Program-made: the position numbers and the translations under genes
Assembly (NCBI RefSeq): GCF_003996985.1
Contig: NZ_RJJX01000006.1
Location: forward strand, 1 to 64,000
Direction: 5' to 3'
Length of the DNA stretch: 64,000 nucleotides
Source of the DNA: Ancylomarina longa
Lineage (GTDB): Bacteria > Bacteroidota > Bacteroidia > Bacteroidales > Marinifilaceae
Part shown: piece by piece, positions 28,031-37,481 of the stretch
Numbering within the stretch: the first letter of the stretch is position 1
How the letters are laid out: every line of letters starts with the position of its first letter
Notes under the pieces: generated by a model
The model's database searches: none
Seen by the model: only the letters and a program-made list of their open reading frames with translations
Told to the model about the DNA's origin: nothing

Positions 28031-29584
28031 ATGGCTCAGGAAGATGTTTTCAAGAAACTGGTTGCCCATTGTAAAGAATATGGTTTTGTTTTCCAATCGT
28101 CAGAGATTTACGACGGATTAAGTGCAGTCTATGATTACGGACAAATGGGTGTTGAATTGAAAAACAACATCAAAAAATATTGGTGGGATTCCATGGTGCT
28201 GCTTCACGAAAATGTTGTTGGTCTCGACTCTGCAATTTTTATGCATCCAACCATTTGGAAAGCCTCGGGCCACGTAGACGCTTTTAATGATCCATTGATT
28301 GATAATAAAGACTCTAAAAAACGTTACCGTGCTGATGTTTTAATTGAGGATTTGATGGCGAAATTCGAGACCAAGATTGAAAAGGAAGTTGCCAAAGCCA
28401 AGAAAAGATTTGGAGATGCTTTCGATGAGGCGGAATTCAAATCTACCAATCCCAGAGTAAAAGCAAATCAGGAAAAAATAGATACCGTTCACCAACGTTT
28501 TGTGGATGCATTGGACAAAAACGACTTGAACGAACTAAAACAAATCATCCTCGATTACGAAATTGCCTGCCCTATTTCCGGTAGCAAAAACTGGACAGAT
28601 GTTCGTCAGTTCAATTTGATGTTTTCTACCGATATGGGTTCTACTGCTGATGGAAGCAATAAAATTTACCTTCGTCCCGAAACGGCTCAGGGTATCTTTG
28701 TAAACTACCTGAATGTGCAGAAAACCGGTCGTATGAAGATTCCTTTCGGAATTGCTCAGATAGGTAAAGCTTTTAGAAACGAGATTGTTGCCCGCCAGTT
28801 TATCTTCCGCATGCGCGAATTTGAGCAGATGGAAATGCAATTCTTTGTTCGTCCGGGCGAGGAAATGAAATGGTTCGACAAGTGGAAAGAAACCCGTATG
28901 AGCTGGCACAAAGCTCTTGGCTTTTCCGAAGATAAATACCGTTTCCACGATCACGATAAGTTGGCGCATTATGCAAATGCTGCTACCGACATAGAGTTCA
29001 AATTCCCATTCGGATTTAAGGAAGTGGAAGGAATTCACTCCCGTACCGATTTCGACTTGAACCAGCATCAGGACTTCTCGGGTAAAAAAATTCAATATTT
29101 CGATCCTGAACTGAACAAGAGCTATGTGCCTTACGTAATCGAAACTTCGATTGGAGTAGATCGTATGTTCCTTCAGATTATTTCAGAGGCTTACACCGAA
29201 GAGAAAATCGAAAAAGAAAATGGAAAAGTAGACGAACGAGTAGTATTGAAATTACCAACAGCACTTGCTCCTGTGAAATTAGCAGTAATGCCTTTGGTGA
29301 GAAAAGACGGACTTCCTGAAAAAGCTCGTGAAATCATTAACGAGTTAAAATTCGACTTTAACTGCCAATACGACGAGAAAGACTCTATCGGTAAACGCTA
29401 CCGTCGCCAGGATGCCATCGGAACTCCTTTCTGTGTGACTGTTGATCATCAGTCCTTAGAAGACAATACGGTTACCATTCGTCATCGCGACAGTATGGAA
29501 CAGGAACGTGTGGAAATCTCAAAACTATACGAAATTTTGAAAGAACAAGTGAGCTTGAAAGAGCTATTTAAGAAATTGAAATAG
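28031..29584 (+). CDS. glyS: Glycine--tRNA ligase (single-chain type)
   Basis: 517 residues, class II synthetase of the archaeal/eukaryotic-like homodimeric type. The start (VFKKLVAHCKEYGFVFQSSE) and GLSAVYDYGQMG are diagnostic. Motif 2 is seen in GKAFRNEIVARQFIFRMREF (about 239-258), motif 3 in ETSIGVDRMFLQII (about 372-385), and the anticodon-binding domain fills the last 110 residues (LAPVKLAVMPLVRKDGLPEK). It charges tRNA-Gly in the cytoplasm. Flanked by terminators on both sides. Confidence 0.96.
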   Translation: MAQEDVFKKLVAHCKEYGFVFQSSEIYDGLSAVYDYGQMGVELKNNIKKYWWDSMVLLHENVVGLDSAIFMHPTIWKASGHVDAFNDPLIDNKDSKKRYRADVLIEDLMAKFETKIEKEVAKAKKRFGDAFDEAEFKSTNPRVKANQEKIDTVHQRFVDALDKNDLNELKQIILDYEIACPISGSKNWTDVRQFNLMFSTDMGSTADGSNKIYLRPETAQGIFVNYLNVQKTGRMKIPFGIAQIGKAFRNEIVARQFIFRMREFEQMEMQFFVRPGEEMKWFDKWKETRMSWHKALGFSEDKYRFHDHDKLAHYANAATDIEFKFPFGFKEVEGIHSRTDFDLNQHQDFSGKKIQYFDPELNKSYVPYVIETSIGVDRMFLQIISEAYTEEKIEKENGKVDERVVLKLPTALAPVKLAVMPLVRKDGLPEKAREIINELKFDFNCQYDEKDSIGKRYRRQDAIGTPFCVTVDHQSLEDNTVTIRHRDSMEQERVEISKLYEILKEQVSLKELFKKLK

Positions 29585-29603
29585 ACTGTTTTCACAGATA
29601 GTA

Positions 29604-29635
29604 AATGGCCATTCTCGCTGAGGATGGCCATTCTT
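29604..29635 (+). terminator. Terminator of glyS
   Basis: AATGGCCAT / ATGGCCATT stem with an 11-nt loop and short T-rich tail, 20 bases past the stop. Confidence 0.7.
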
Positions 29636-29639
29636 CATG

Positions 29640-30372
29640 ACAATCGGATGCTGTTCAGTATTTCATAGCAGCGGTATCTCCAGCATCGCGGCCATTTGGC
29701 GATGCCACTGGTATTTATGTTCCACGCTTAATTCAGGCTAAGGCCTGATATATTCCAGACCTTCTGCCTGATGATTTACCATTTTGTTATACTAGAGGCG
29801 ATGCCATTAGTCCTGGTATATGAGCCCTTCAGGCTTCTGGATTAACTAAATTGTATGATATTTTAGTCTGGAATATTGATTTTAAGCTCCCCTCAACTGC
29901 GCGAAGCCAAGTCACAATCCGGATGGGCATCCCCCAACTGCACGAAGCCATCCCACGTTTGGGAAACAGTGTCCCGCATGCGCGTGGAAGCACTTTAATT
30001 GTGGAATGGCATTCCCCTCAACTGTTTGAGCTCAAGTCACAATCCGGATGAGGTCCGCAGGATTGCAGGAAGCCAAGTCAATCGTGACTTAGCACTCCGC
30101 GCATGCGTGGGAGCCTAAATAAATGTCGGGATGAGCTCCCGCGCATGCGTTTGCTATCGCGCCAATGTTGACTTGAGCTCCCACGCTTGCGCGGAGTGCT
30201 ATCCTGATGTTGACTTGAGCTTCCGCAAATGCGGGAAGGTCCATTTTATGGGTGTTTCAGACTCAAACCAATTGGCGGGCTGTTTTTCTTTTGCTGATTT
30301 CTATTGCGCCGCTATCGATAGATGGCATGGAGATCCTACTATTAACTCCCGCCATTTTTTTCAATTGATCTT
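29640..30372. repeat. Gene-free, GC-rich region with inverted repeats and GCATGCG palindromes
   Basis: No convincing gene in about 730 bases. From 29880 to 30240 the base composition rises well above the surroundings. AGCACTCCGCGCATGCGTGG with its extension (30091-30114) is the reverse complement, but for one base, of 30177-30200, giving a 24-bp stem around a 62-bp loop. Words GCGCATGCG and CCGGATG recur (29985, 30100, 30142), and the phrase AAGTCACAATCCGGATG occurs twice (29909, 30035). Short plus-strand frames here are judged to be chance. Confidence 0.6.
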
Positions 30373-31182
30373 CTATCTATTAAGATAAACCTTTAAGCCG
30401 ATCTTAAAATCCACATCAAACAAATCGTAAAGTCTGTCATTCGGACGATTGGCTTCGTTATAAACTACATTACCAGGCACCCATTCCTCGATGCTTACTT
30501 CTCTGTAAACTCTACTGGAATGATTTCCGGTAATGCCTAGATGAACAAAAGGTATCAAAGCGCGTAATTTGTGTTTTGATGGATTAGGCAACCATTCCAG
30601 CTGCACCGATGCGCCATAAAGAAATGATGGTTTTAATTGATAGGTCTCTGTTTTTTGTGTCCTCAAGTTTGAATTATAATCGCCGTACAGCATCTCAGTC
30701 TCAGATTCTTTAGAACTGTGAATAAGTCCGGCCAACACCGATCCCCGAAAATATAAGCGGGATAAAATGGTATTTGCATAACCCAATCCGGCCTGATAGC
30801 TATACACATTCACTTTATCTCCAGAATAATAATTGTAATAGCCTTTTCCGGTATTGTCGATTTCAAAATCAGTTACATCCCACTTTCCTTCGAAGGAAAC
30901 AAATACATTTTTCTGTACAAAATACCGCAAATCAAGATTCACCGTTTTTGTCATAAGCTCAAGATTGGCTTCCATATCCTTGTAATTGAAGAATGCACCA
31001 ATTGTAATTGCTTGTTTATTATTCAATGTGATATCTTCGCCTTCTTTAGACTGCCCCAAAACACGAGCCTTAATTTGTGAACTCAATCCCCATTTAAGCT
31101 GATTGTCCTGAGCTTGTGCCAAAAAATGAGGAGCGAATAATAGAAACACAAGTATAGAAATGATTTTATAATTATTTAGCAT
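30373..31182 (-). CDS. Outer membrane beta-barrel-like protein of unknown function
   Basis: 269 residues. Signal peptide (about 1-25, ending AQAQ). The mature chain is a run of amphipathic strands (ANLELMTKTVNLDLRYFVQK, NVFVSFEGKWDVTDFEI) and ends FKIGLKVYLNR, a typical last strand of outer membrane barrels. No named family recognised. It begins 11 bases after the lipoprotein gene upstream, so the two are one operon. Confidence 0.65.
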   Translation of the reverse strand: MLNNYKIISILVFLLFAPHFLAQAQDNQLKWGLSSQIKARVLGQSKEGEDITLNNKQAITIGAFFNYKDMEANLELMTKTVNLDLRYFVQKNVFVSFEGKWDVTDFEIDNTGKGYYNYYSGDKVNVYSYQAGLGYANTILSRLYFRGSVLAGLIHSSKESETEMLYGDYNSNLRTQKTETYQLKPSFLYGASVQLEWLPNPSKHKLRALIPFVHLGITGNHSSRVYREVSIEEWVPGNVVYNEANRPNDRLYDLFDVDFKIGLKVYLNR

Positions 31183-31193
31183 GATATTAGATA

Positions 31194-31745
31194 TTAGGGA
31201 ATGAGAACGATACTATCCTGATCGCTGAAAACTTGGTTATTCTTTAGTTTTAATTCAACTCTAAAGGCAAGGGCGATGGTATCGGTTATTATTGTTTCGG
31301 AGTTTGGAGCAAGCGCCATTTGATCGGTAAAATATAAAACCGGCGAGAGCGATTTTATTTCTCCTTGCTCTATATACTGCGGAATTGTTTGATACAAATT
31401 ATGATGGTATCCCCAATCATCAATCAGAAAAAACCGGGAAACATCATTATCCTTTGCTATCGCAGGATGCATCCCATCGGTGAGAACAGTTACCTTAATA
31501 GCTGCTATTTTACTTTTCAGGAGTGGATTAAGACCATATTCCGCAGCATATTTATTATCCGATTTTAATACTAGTTGCATGGCAAATAATTTGGCTGGAA
31601 TAGTATCCCTGTCCAGATAATCTGCATTCAGTTCTATGTCATTTATTTCATACTCCGGACCATAGGTCTGATCCTTATCCTTACTGCACGATGGCAATAA
31701 AGCACTAAGAAAGATGGCTGCTAATAATAAATTTGTGATTTTCAT
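31194..31745 (-). CDS. Lipoprotein of unknown function
   Basis: 183 residues. Signal peptide with lipobox LLPSC (Cys at about 20) and an immediate SKDKD run. The remainder is mixed alpha/beta without recognised motifs. Likely outer-membrane attached. It is the first gene of a two-gene unit with the barrel protein. The dispersed repeat copy at 31786-31910 lies just upstream, within what should be its promoter region. Confidence 0.65.
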   Translation of the reverse strand: MKITNLLLAAIFLSALLPSCSKDKDQTYGPEYEINDIELNADYLDRDTIPAKLFAMQLVLKSDNKYAAEYGLNPLLKSKIAAIKVTVLTDGMHPAIAKDNDVSRFFLIDDWGYHHNLYQTIPQYIEQGEIKSLSPVLYFTDQMALAPNSETIITDTIALAFRVELKLKNNQVFSDQDSIVLIP

Positions 31746-31785
31746 TTTTGTTCTTTTAAATTGAAATGATTTTTAATTAATAATC

Positions 31786-31910
31786 AATATTGTCCTACAA
31801 AATTGGCGCTTCGCCCAAACCCGACTTCATTTTTTTTGATTCATCCAAAAAACAGAAGTAAAAAAGATCGAGGCTACCTTTCAAACACCTTTCTTGTCTG
31901 CAATAAAAAG
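31786..31910. repeat. Dispersed mosaic intergenic repeat, copy 2
   Basis: Carries TATTGTCCTACAAAATTGG, the GCGCTTCGCCCAAACCCGAC block, GATTCATCCAAAAAACAGAA and a TGCAATAAAAAG block, in the same order as the copy at 55062-55211. The start of the window (GATCAAGGCT and ACCTTTCTT) matches its AGATCGAGGCTACC and ACCTTTCTT parts. Confidence 0.75.
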
Positions 31911-31951
31911 AAGCAGAGGATGTCCTGTTTTGAACACCCTCTTTTTTGTTT

Positions 31952-32575
31952 TTAGAATCTTATTAAATTCTCATATTTTTCTATATCAAAAGGAGCCCCT
32001 GTTTCCAGCAATAATTCCCCCCTATTATTAAACAACATATAATGAGGTAACCCGATATTCGATAACTGGTATTGCGTATCCTCTTGTGGTACTAAATCAT
32101 GAATAAAATTACTTATGCGATTCCAATTCATAAACTCACTACCATACTCTTTATAATCAATAATAAGCGAAATTTTATTTCTAACCTTATACTTTCTTAA
32201 ATAATCAATTTCCCTATCCTTTTCTAACCAATCGGATGATGAAATAAAGATTAAATTAATAGAGTCCTTATTATGCAGATCAAATTTATTTAGTATTGGC
32301 ATATTTTTATGGCAGGGTGCACACCAATGTGCATAAAATACTAGAAGACTGTATGGTTTATCTGATTCCTTTATTAGATCCCTTGTGCTTTTAACAGTTG
32401 TGCTATAAATTTCATAAGGACCACTTTCCCGAAATAAATGCTTTGATTCTGTTAATTTTGGAACATTATACTTTGATTGTGTTTTTTTTGACATATTAAC
32501 ATATCTTGGATTTATTATAAAACCACAAGAATTAAACATCACCAAAACGAACACAAATAAAACAATTCTTCTCAT
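31952..32575 (-). CDS. TlpA-like thioredoxin-fold lipoprotein
   Basis: 207 residues. Lipobox FNSC (Cys17) then a thioredoxin domain with active site WCAPC (Cys85 and Cys88) in FYAHWCAPCHKNMPILNKFD, and the cis-Pro strand near LPHYMLFNNRGELL (about 178). Such proteins reduce or isomerise disulfides in the periplasm or, if lipid-bound, at the outer membrane. It lies 95 bases downstream of the small lipoprotein gene at 32671; co-transcription is possible but unproven. The partner protein is unknown. Confidence 0.8.
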   Translation of the reverse strand: MRRIVLFVFVLVMFNSCGFIINPRYVNMSKKTQSKYNVPKLTESKHLFRESGPYEIYSTTVKSTRDLIKESDKPYSLLVFYAHWCAPCHKNMPILNKFDLHNKDSINLIFISSSDWLEKDREIDYLRKYKVRNKISLIIDYKEYGSEFMNWNRISNFIHDLVPQEDTQYQLSNIGLPHYMLFNNRGELLLETGAPFDIEKYENLIRF

Positions 32576-32670
32576 ACTATAAAATTATCGGTAATTATAG
32601 GCCTTCCAAAAAGTTTACCTTCATTAAATCTGATAGTATAAATTCTTTTTAGAAGGCCACATTAATGGAC

Positions 32671-33159
32671 TTACTCTTCTTTTAATTTCTCCCAATCAAC
32701 AGGTTCTAAAAATTCAAGAGATGCAGTCTTGGATTCTTCGTCTATATCTATTTTAACTAACTTGTCTCTTTCCTGATCATAGATTTGACTAGATTGTGCT
32801 GATATTAATCCACATCGAAATCCAATACCTCTACTACAATTACTTTTTCTTGTTCCTATTCGAATTCTAATTCCAAATCCGGCTTGTGTTTTAAGCATAA
32901 CTTTTTCTGATTTTATTGACTGTTGCAAATCAAATACAACTGTACCAAAATTCTCGTCACAACGATCCACCTGATAACTACCTTCCTTAATTACTAATTC
33001 TTCATAACCTAAAGATGATGCTATCTTAGAATCAATAGCAATATCATTTGTATGAAATACAATAGTGTCAGTTGAGTTTAAAGATTCTTCATTACTTGTA
33101 TCACAACTAATCACTACAAATAATAAAGAAATAATAAGAATACTTTTTAGTTTAAACAT
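32671..33159 (-). CDS. Small lipoprotein of unknown function
   Basis: 162 residues. Lipobox VISC (Cys19) followed by DTSNEES. The mature part has four more Cys-containing spots (RCDENFG, NCSRGIGFRCGL) and beta-strand character. No family recognised. A thioredoxin-like lipoprotein gene follows on the same strand, and its Cys residues might be clients of that protein; this is a guess from proximity. Confidence 0.55.
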   Translation of the reverse strand: MFKLKSILIISLLFVVISCDTSNEESLNSTDTIVFHTNDIAIDSKIASSLGYEELVIKEGSYQVDRCDENFGTVVFDLQQSIKSEKVMLKTQAGFGIRIRIGTRKSNCSRGIGFRCGLISAQSSQIYDQERDKLVKIDIDEESKTASLEFLEPVDWEKLKEE

Positions 33160-33443
33160 TTTAAAAAAATTTTAAATTGAGCCTACTTCTAATTTTATGT
33201 CTCTTCAGCTAATTCCGACATTCAGAATACTATCTAGATGAATTCAATAATCAAAGATAATATCTGGCACTGCCATATTTGGCAGGGAATCCCCTCCATA
33301 TAATGTTTTAAAGCATTTCCTGCACTCTTCAACCTAATAATTCCATTTTATTCTCCCGAATGAATCTATTTTCCGCCAAATATTATAATTTAGAGTCCCC
33401 ATTAAATAAATACTTCAACACACAACTAACTTTAAGCATACCT
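33160..33443. other. Intergenic region between divergent lipoprotein and hydrolase genes
   Basis: About 280 bases, AT-rich, presumably carrying both promoters. The in-frame ATG at 33360 falls inside it but is not used as a start here. I see nothing else. Confidence 0.4.
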
Positions 33444-34676
33444 ATGAAAAAATCACTAAGCTGCTTACTTATCTTGCTGGCATTCGCCTATCAAGGCATT
33501 GCCTGCACCACTGCCGTAATATCCGGAAAGTACACCAAAGATGGTCGTCCAATGATCTGGAAGCTACGCGACTCCGATAGTTTTCAAAACAAACTCATGT
33601 ATTTCGCCAATGGAAAATACGATTGCATTGGTCTCATCAATTCCAATGATGCAGAAGGAGAACAAGTTTGGGGCGGTTCCAACTCCGAAGGATTCGCCAT
33701 CATGAATAGTGCTTCCTACAATGTGAACCTAAACGATACTACTTCCTTTAAGGATCAGGAAGGTTATTTTATGAAACAGGCTTTACAAAACTGTGCTACC
33801 CTTGAAGATTTTGAGCAATTATTGCAAAACAGAGCTAAACCAATGGGCTTGGCCGCTCACTTTGGCGTGATAGATGCCAAAGGAAATGCCGCTTTTTACG
33901 AAGTAAACAATTACACTTTTACCAAGTTCGATGCCAACGATCCGGCTCAGGCTCCCAATGGTTATATTCTCCGCACCAACTTCTCCTTTACCGGAAAAAA
34001 GGATATTGGCTATGGTTTTATTCGCTTCCAAACAGCTCAGGATTTGTTTTATCAGGCAGATGCCTGTGGGAATTTGAATGTTAAAACTATCATTCAGAAG
34101 TTTTCGAGATGCTTAAAGCATGCTGTTTTGAAAAAAGATTTTAGAAAAGAATATGAGCAAGTTCCTTACGGCGATAACTTTATAAATTCCGACGATTTAA
34201 TTACCCGCAATAGTTCTGCCTCCATGATTTTAGTGGAAGGAGTTAAAAAAGGAGAAAATCCACTATGGACAACTATTTGGACGATGATTGGATACCCCAA
34301 TACCTGTTTGGCTATTCCGGTCTGGATGGCTGGCGGAAAAGATCTTCCCAATATGCTTCAAGCAAAAGGAACCGAGAATTGTAAGCTCAATGAAATAGTT
34401 TTGGGACTGAAAGCAAAATGCTATCCTATAACGCGTGCCGCTGGGAATAAATATTTGAATGTTTCGGAACTAGTGAATGCAGAACATACAGGGATTATCC
34501 AAAATCTGGAGTCAGCAGAGAATATGATCTTCGATGCTACCCAAAATAATTTAAAGGTATGGCGGGATAAAAAGCCAGAAGCCAGTCAGATTCAGGAATA
34601 TTATCATTGGCTAAATAATTATACCATCGACTTCTATAAACATCCTGAGAAAGCAAATCAAACTTTAAAGCAATAG
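33444..34676 (+). CDS. Secreted linear-amide C-N hydrolase (C45/choloylglycine-type, N-terminal nucleophile)
   Basis: 410 residues from the ATG at 33444, which gives a good signal peptide (MKKSLSCLLILLAFAYQGIA); an in-frame ATG at 33360 would bury it. Cleavage after Ala20 would leave Cys21 (ACTTAVISG) as the first residue, the N-terminal nucleophile needed by this Ntn-hydrolase family. Further family marks are KLRDSDSFQN, WGGSNSEGFAIMNS and NSASMILVEG. Members cleave linear amides such as bile-salt conjugates, acyl-homoserine lactones, penicillins or peptides; the substrate here cannot be told. Probably periplasmic or exported. A terminator separates it from the next gene. Confidence 0.8.
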   Translation: MKKSLSCLLILLAFAYQGIACTTAVISGKYTKDGRPMIWKLRDSDSFQNKLMYFANGKYDCIGLINSNDAEGEQVWGGSNSEGFAIMNSASYNVNLNDTTSFKDQEGYFMKQALQNCATLEDFEQLLQNRAKPMGLAAHFGVIDAKGNAAFYEVNNYTFTKFDANDPAQAPNGYILRTNFSFTGKKDIGYGFIRFQTAQDLFYQADACGNLNVKTIIQKFSRCLKHAVLKKDFRKEYEQVPYGDNFINSDDLITRNSSASMILVEGVKKGENPLWTTIWTMIGYPNTCLAIPVWMAGGKDLPNMLQAKGTENCKLNEIVLGLKAKCYPITRAAGNKYLNVSELVNAEHTGIIQNLESAENMIFDATQNNLKVWRDKKPEASQIQEYYHWLNNYTIDFYKHPEKANQTLKQ

Positions 34677-34704
34677 ACTTATTGCATTGGGAAAATATTA
34701 CGTG

Positions 34705-34736
34705 AAGCACGGGACAGAAATGTTCTGTGCTTTTTG
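34705..34736 (+). terminator. Terminator after the C45-type hydrolase
   Basis: An inner ACAGAA / TTCTGT stem flanked by AAGCAC / GTGCTT is followed by T5. Confidence 0.7.
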
Positions 34737-34853
34737 TAATTTAGGGGCTTTAAATTGACGAGTTGGACGAAACAGCTAATGCACAAGCTTTTTTGCAAGC
34801 TACACGTTTCACAATACCGTCAATTTTTTAAACAGAACTCATTCGAAAAATAC

Positions 34854-37481
34854 ATGATAATGAACTTTAAATCGCTTTTCAAGAACATTTACCCACACCT
34901 GATTTCTCTTGTCGTTTTCCTCATCATTGGCTTCATATATTTTCAGCCGGTTCTGGAGGGAAAACAACTCCGTAAGGGTGATACGATCAATGCCTTGGGA
35001 TATAAAAAGGAAATTATGGATTTTCGCAAAACTACTGGTGAAGATCCCCTATGGACCAACTCTATGTTTGGCGGAATGCCAGCCTATCAGATTACTGTGG
35101 AATACAAAGCGAAATTCATGCAGTATTTTAAAGCACTTTTACAACTAGAAACTCCCAGTCCGGTTCGCTATCTAATACTTTACCTAATCGGTTTTTATAT
35201 CCTGATGATCTCGCTAAGGGTAAATCCCTGGCTAGCGATAGGAGGAGCCATTGCTTATGCTTTTTCTACCTACTTCATTATTATTATCGGAGCAGGACAT
35301 CTTTGGAAAGTAAATGCGCTGGCCTTTATCCCTCCTGCCCTAGCAGGTATTCTGCTTGCTTTTAGGGGGAAATATTTAACAGGTGGTTTGCTTGCAGCCT
35401 TCTTCCTGATTCTGGAGATTTATTCCAATCACATACAAATGACCTATTACTTCCTGATCACAGTGCTTTGTGTTGCAGCTTATGAGTTTTATTATCGCTA
35501 CAAGCAAAAGGAATTAAAACAATTCTTCACGGCAATTGGTGTTTTATCGATTGCTGCGTTGCTGGCTATCGGTGTTAATATCTCCAATCTTTACAATTCC
35601 TACGAGTATAGCAAACAAACCATTCGTGGAAAATCAGAATTAACAATTGGAAAAGAACACAACAAAACCAGTGGATTGGATAGAGATTACGCTACCCAAT
35701 GGAGCTATGGAAAGCAGGAAACCCTTACGCTTCTTATTCCAAACGCAAAAGGTGGTGCCGGTTCTCCTCAGGAAGGCATGCAGCTAATTAGCTACATCAG
35801 CGGTAAACAAATTAAGGATGTGGATTCCTATTACCAGATTGAGCCACTTAAAAACCATCACTACTGGGGAAATCAACCCTTTACGGCAGGACCGGTTTAT
35901 CTGGGTGCCAGTCTTCTTTTTCTTTTCTTTTTAGGATTGTTTGTGGTTCGTGGACGATTAAAATGGGGACTACTCACTGCAAGTATATTGGCTATTCTCC
36001 TTTCGTGGGGACATAACTTTCCATCACTCACCAACTTTTTCTTTGATTATATTCCGCTGTACAACAAGTTCCGTGTAGTTTCCTCCATTTTGGTAATCGT
36101 GGAATTGTGCGTGCCAATACTCGCCATTCTTGCGGTGAAGAAAATTATTGAAAAACCAGATATCCTAAAACAAAAGGTCGATCTAAAATATTTAAAAGCA
36201 AATATTCTGATATTACCCTTACTATTTACCGCCGGAATTGCGCTTGTTTTATATCTATTACCAGATACTTTTTTAGATTTTATCACTCAACCCGAAAACA
36301 ACTATTTAGCACAAATCAAATCGGGAAATCCGAATGCTATTGGTTTCATTAGTCAGATTCAGGCGGATATTATTAATGCCCGTATCGCAATGTTCCGGGC
36401 CGATGCACTACGAAGTATCGCATTTGTGCTGGTTACTGCTGCCCTGTTGATTGCTTTTGGCAAAAAGCTGATAAAACCTAATCTGCTGATTGCCGGTATC
36501 ATTGTATTGATATTGGCAGATCTTTGGCCTGTAAACAAGCGGTTTGTAAACAACGATAACTTTGTACCTAAAAAGGAATTGAAAGTTGCTTTTAATCCAA
36601 CCCAGGCCGATTTTGAGATTTTGCAAAACGAATATGCTCACCGTCCGGAATTGAAAGCTATGGCTCAAAAGGCACAGCAGGAATACAAAAAAGAAAATCC
36701 CAGAGCGAGCAAAGTAGAATTGGCTATCGTTCCATTTAGTATATTGAATCAACACAGCGATTACAGGGTGTTGAATACTTCGGTACAGACTTTCCAGAAT
36801 GGTAGTACCTCCTACTATCACAAATCAATTGGAGGATACCATGGTGCAAAGCTTCGTCGTTATCAGGAATTGATTGATTACCATATCACCAAAAATAACG
36901 AGAAAGTAATCAATATGCTCAACACCAAATATATTATCACTCCGGATAAGAAGAAAGGAAATCATGCCAGCCTCAACCCGGATGCTTTGGGAGAAGCGTG
37001 GATTGTTCCTTCCTATAAAATGGTGAATAATCCCGATGAAGAGATCATGGCACTTAATAGCTTTGATCCGGCAAAGGAAGCTATAGTGGATAAGCGATTT
37101 GCTTCTCAACTAGATGGATTTGATTCTAAACCGGATTCTTTGGCAAGCATCACAATGGAAAGCTATGCTCCCAATCATATCAAATACCAATTTTCTGCCA
37201 GTAGCGAACAATTGGTAGTATTCTCCGAAATCTATTATCAACCCAGATGGAATGCTTATGTTGATGGGAAGAAAGCGAAGCATTTCAGAGCCAACTTTGT
37301 ATTGAGAGCCATGAGAGTTCCCGCGGGCAAGCATCAAATTGATTTTAAATTTGAACCAAAAGCTTTCTACACTACCGAAAAAATATCTGTTGCCAGCATG
37401 ATACTTTTCTTCCTTTTACTTACTGGAAGCATCCTGTATGGTATCAAAAACCTTATAAAAGAATCAACAGTAAATGAATAG
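34854..37481 (+). CDS. YfhO family membrane glycosyltransferase (GT-C type)
   Basis: About 876 residues from ATG 34854 (34860 also possible); the upstream TTG at 34755 precedes no membrane signal and lies beside the terminator, so I reject it. At least twelve membrane segments fill residues 1-600, and a periplasmic beta-rich part (about 650-830) precedes a last segment near the C-terminus. An early acidic site, RKGDTINALGYKKEIMDFRK, and NSMFGGMPAYQ are typical of YfhO. In Gram-positives YfhO proteins add sugars to lipoteichoic or wall polymers from lipid-linked donors. Its 8-base overlap with a TagB/TagF-like gene fits such a role here. Confidence 0.85.
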   Translation: MIMNFKSLFKNIYPHLISLVVFLIIGFIYFQPVLEGKQLRKGDTINALGYKKEIMDFRKTTGEDPLWTNSMFGGMPAYQITVEYKAKFMQYFKALLQLETPSPVRYLILYLIGFYILMISLRVNPWLAIGGAIAYAFSTYFIIIIGAGHLWKVNALAFIPPALAGILLAFRGKYLTGGLLAAFFLILEIYSNHIQMTYYFLITVLCVAAYEFYYRYKQKELKQFFTAIGVLSIAALLAIGVNISNLYNSYEYSKQTIRGKSELTIGKEHNKTSGLDRDYATQWSYGKQETLTLLIPNAKGGAGSPQEGMQLISYISGKQIKDVDSYYQIEPLKNHHYWGNQPFTAGPVYLGASLLFLFFLGLFVVRGRLKWGLLTASILAILLSWGHNFPSLTNFFFDYIPLYNKFRVVSSILVIVELCVPILAILAVKKIIEKPDILKQKVDLKYLKANILILPLLFTAGIALVLYLLPDTFLDFITQPENNYLAQIKSGNPNAIGFISQIQADIINARIAMFRADALRSIAFVLVTAALLIAFGKKLIKPNLLIAGIIVLILADLWPVNKRFVNNDNFVPKKELKVAFNPTQADFEILQNEYAHRPELKAMAQKAQQEYKKENPRASKVELAIVPFSILNQHSDYRVLNTSVQTFQNGSTSYYHKSIGGYHGAKLRRYQELIDYHITKNNEKVINMLNTKYIITPDKKKGNHASLNPDALGEAWIVPSYKMVNNPDEEIMALNSFDPAKEAIVDKRFASQLDGFDSKPDSLASITMESYAPNHIKYQFSASSEQLVVFSEIYYQPRWNAYVDGKKAKHFRANFVLRAMRVPAGKHQIDFKFEPKAFYTTEKISVASMILFFLLLTGSILYGIKNLIKESTVNE

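Noticed and set aside
29851-30388. Two small plus-strand proteins in the GC-rich segment
   Set aside because: The frames follow the palindromic repeat and have no recognisable residues.
34755-34853. Longer start of the YfhO gene at a TTG
   Set aside because: It lies immediately after the upstream terminator and encodes no membrane or conserved residues before the ATG at 34854.
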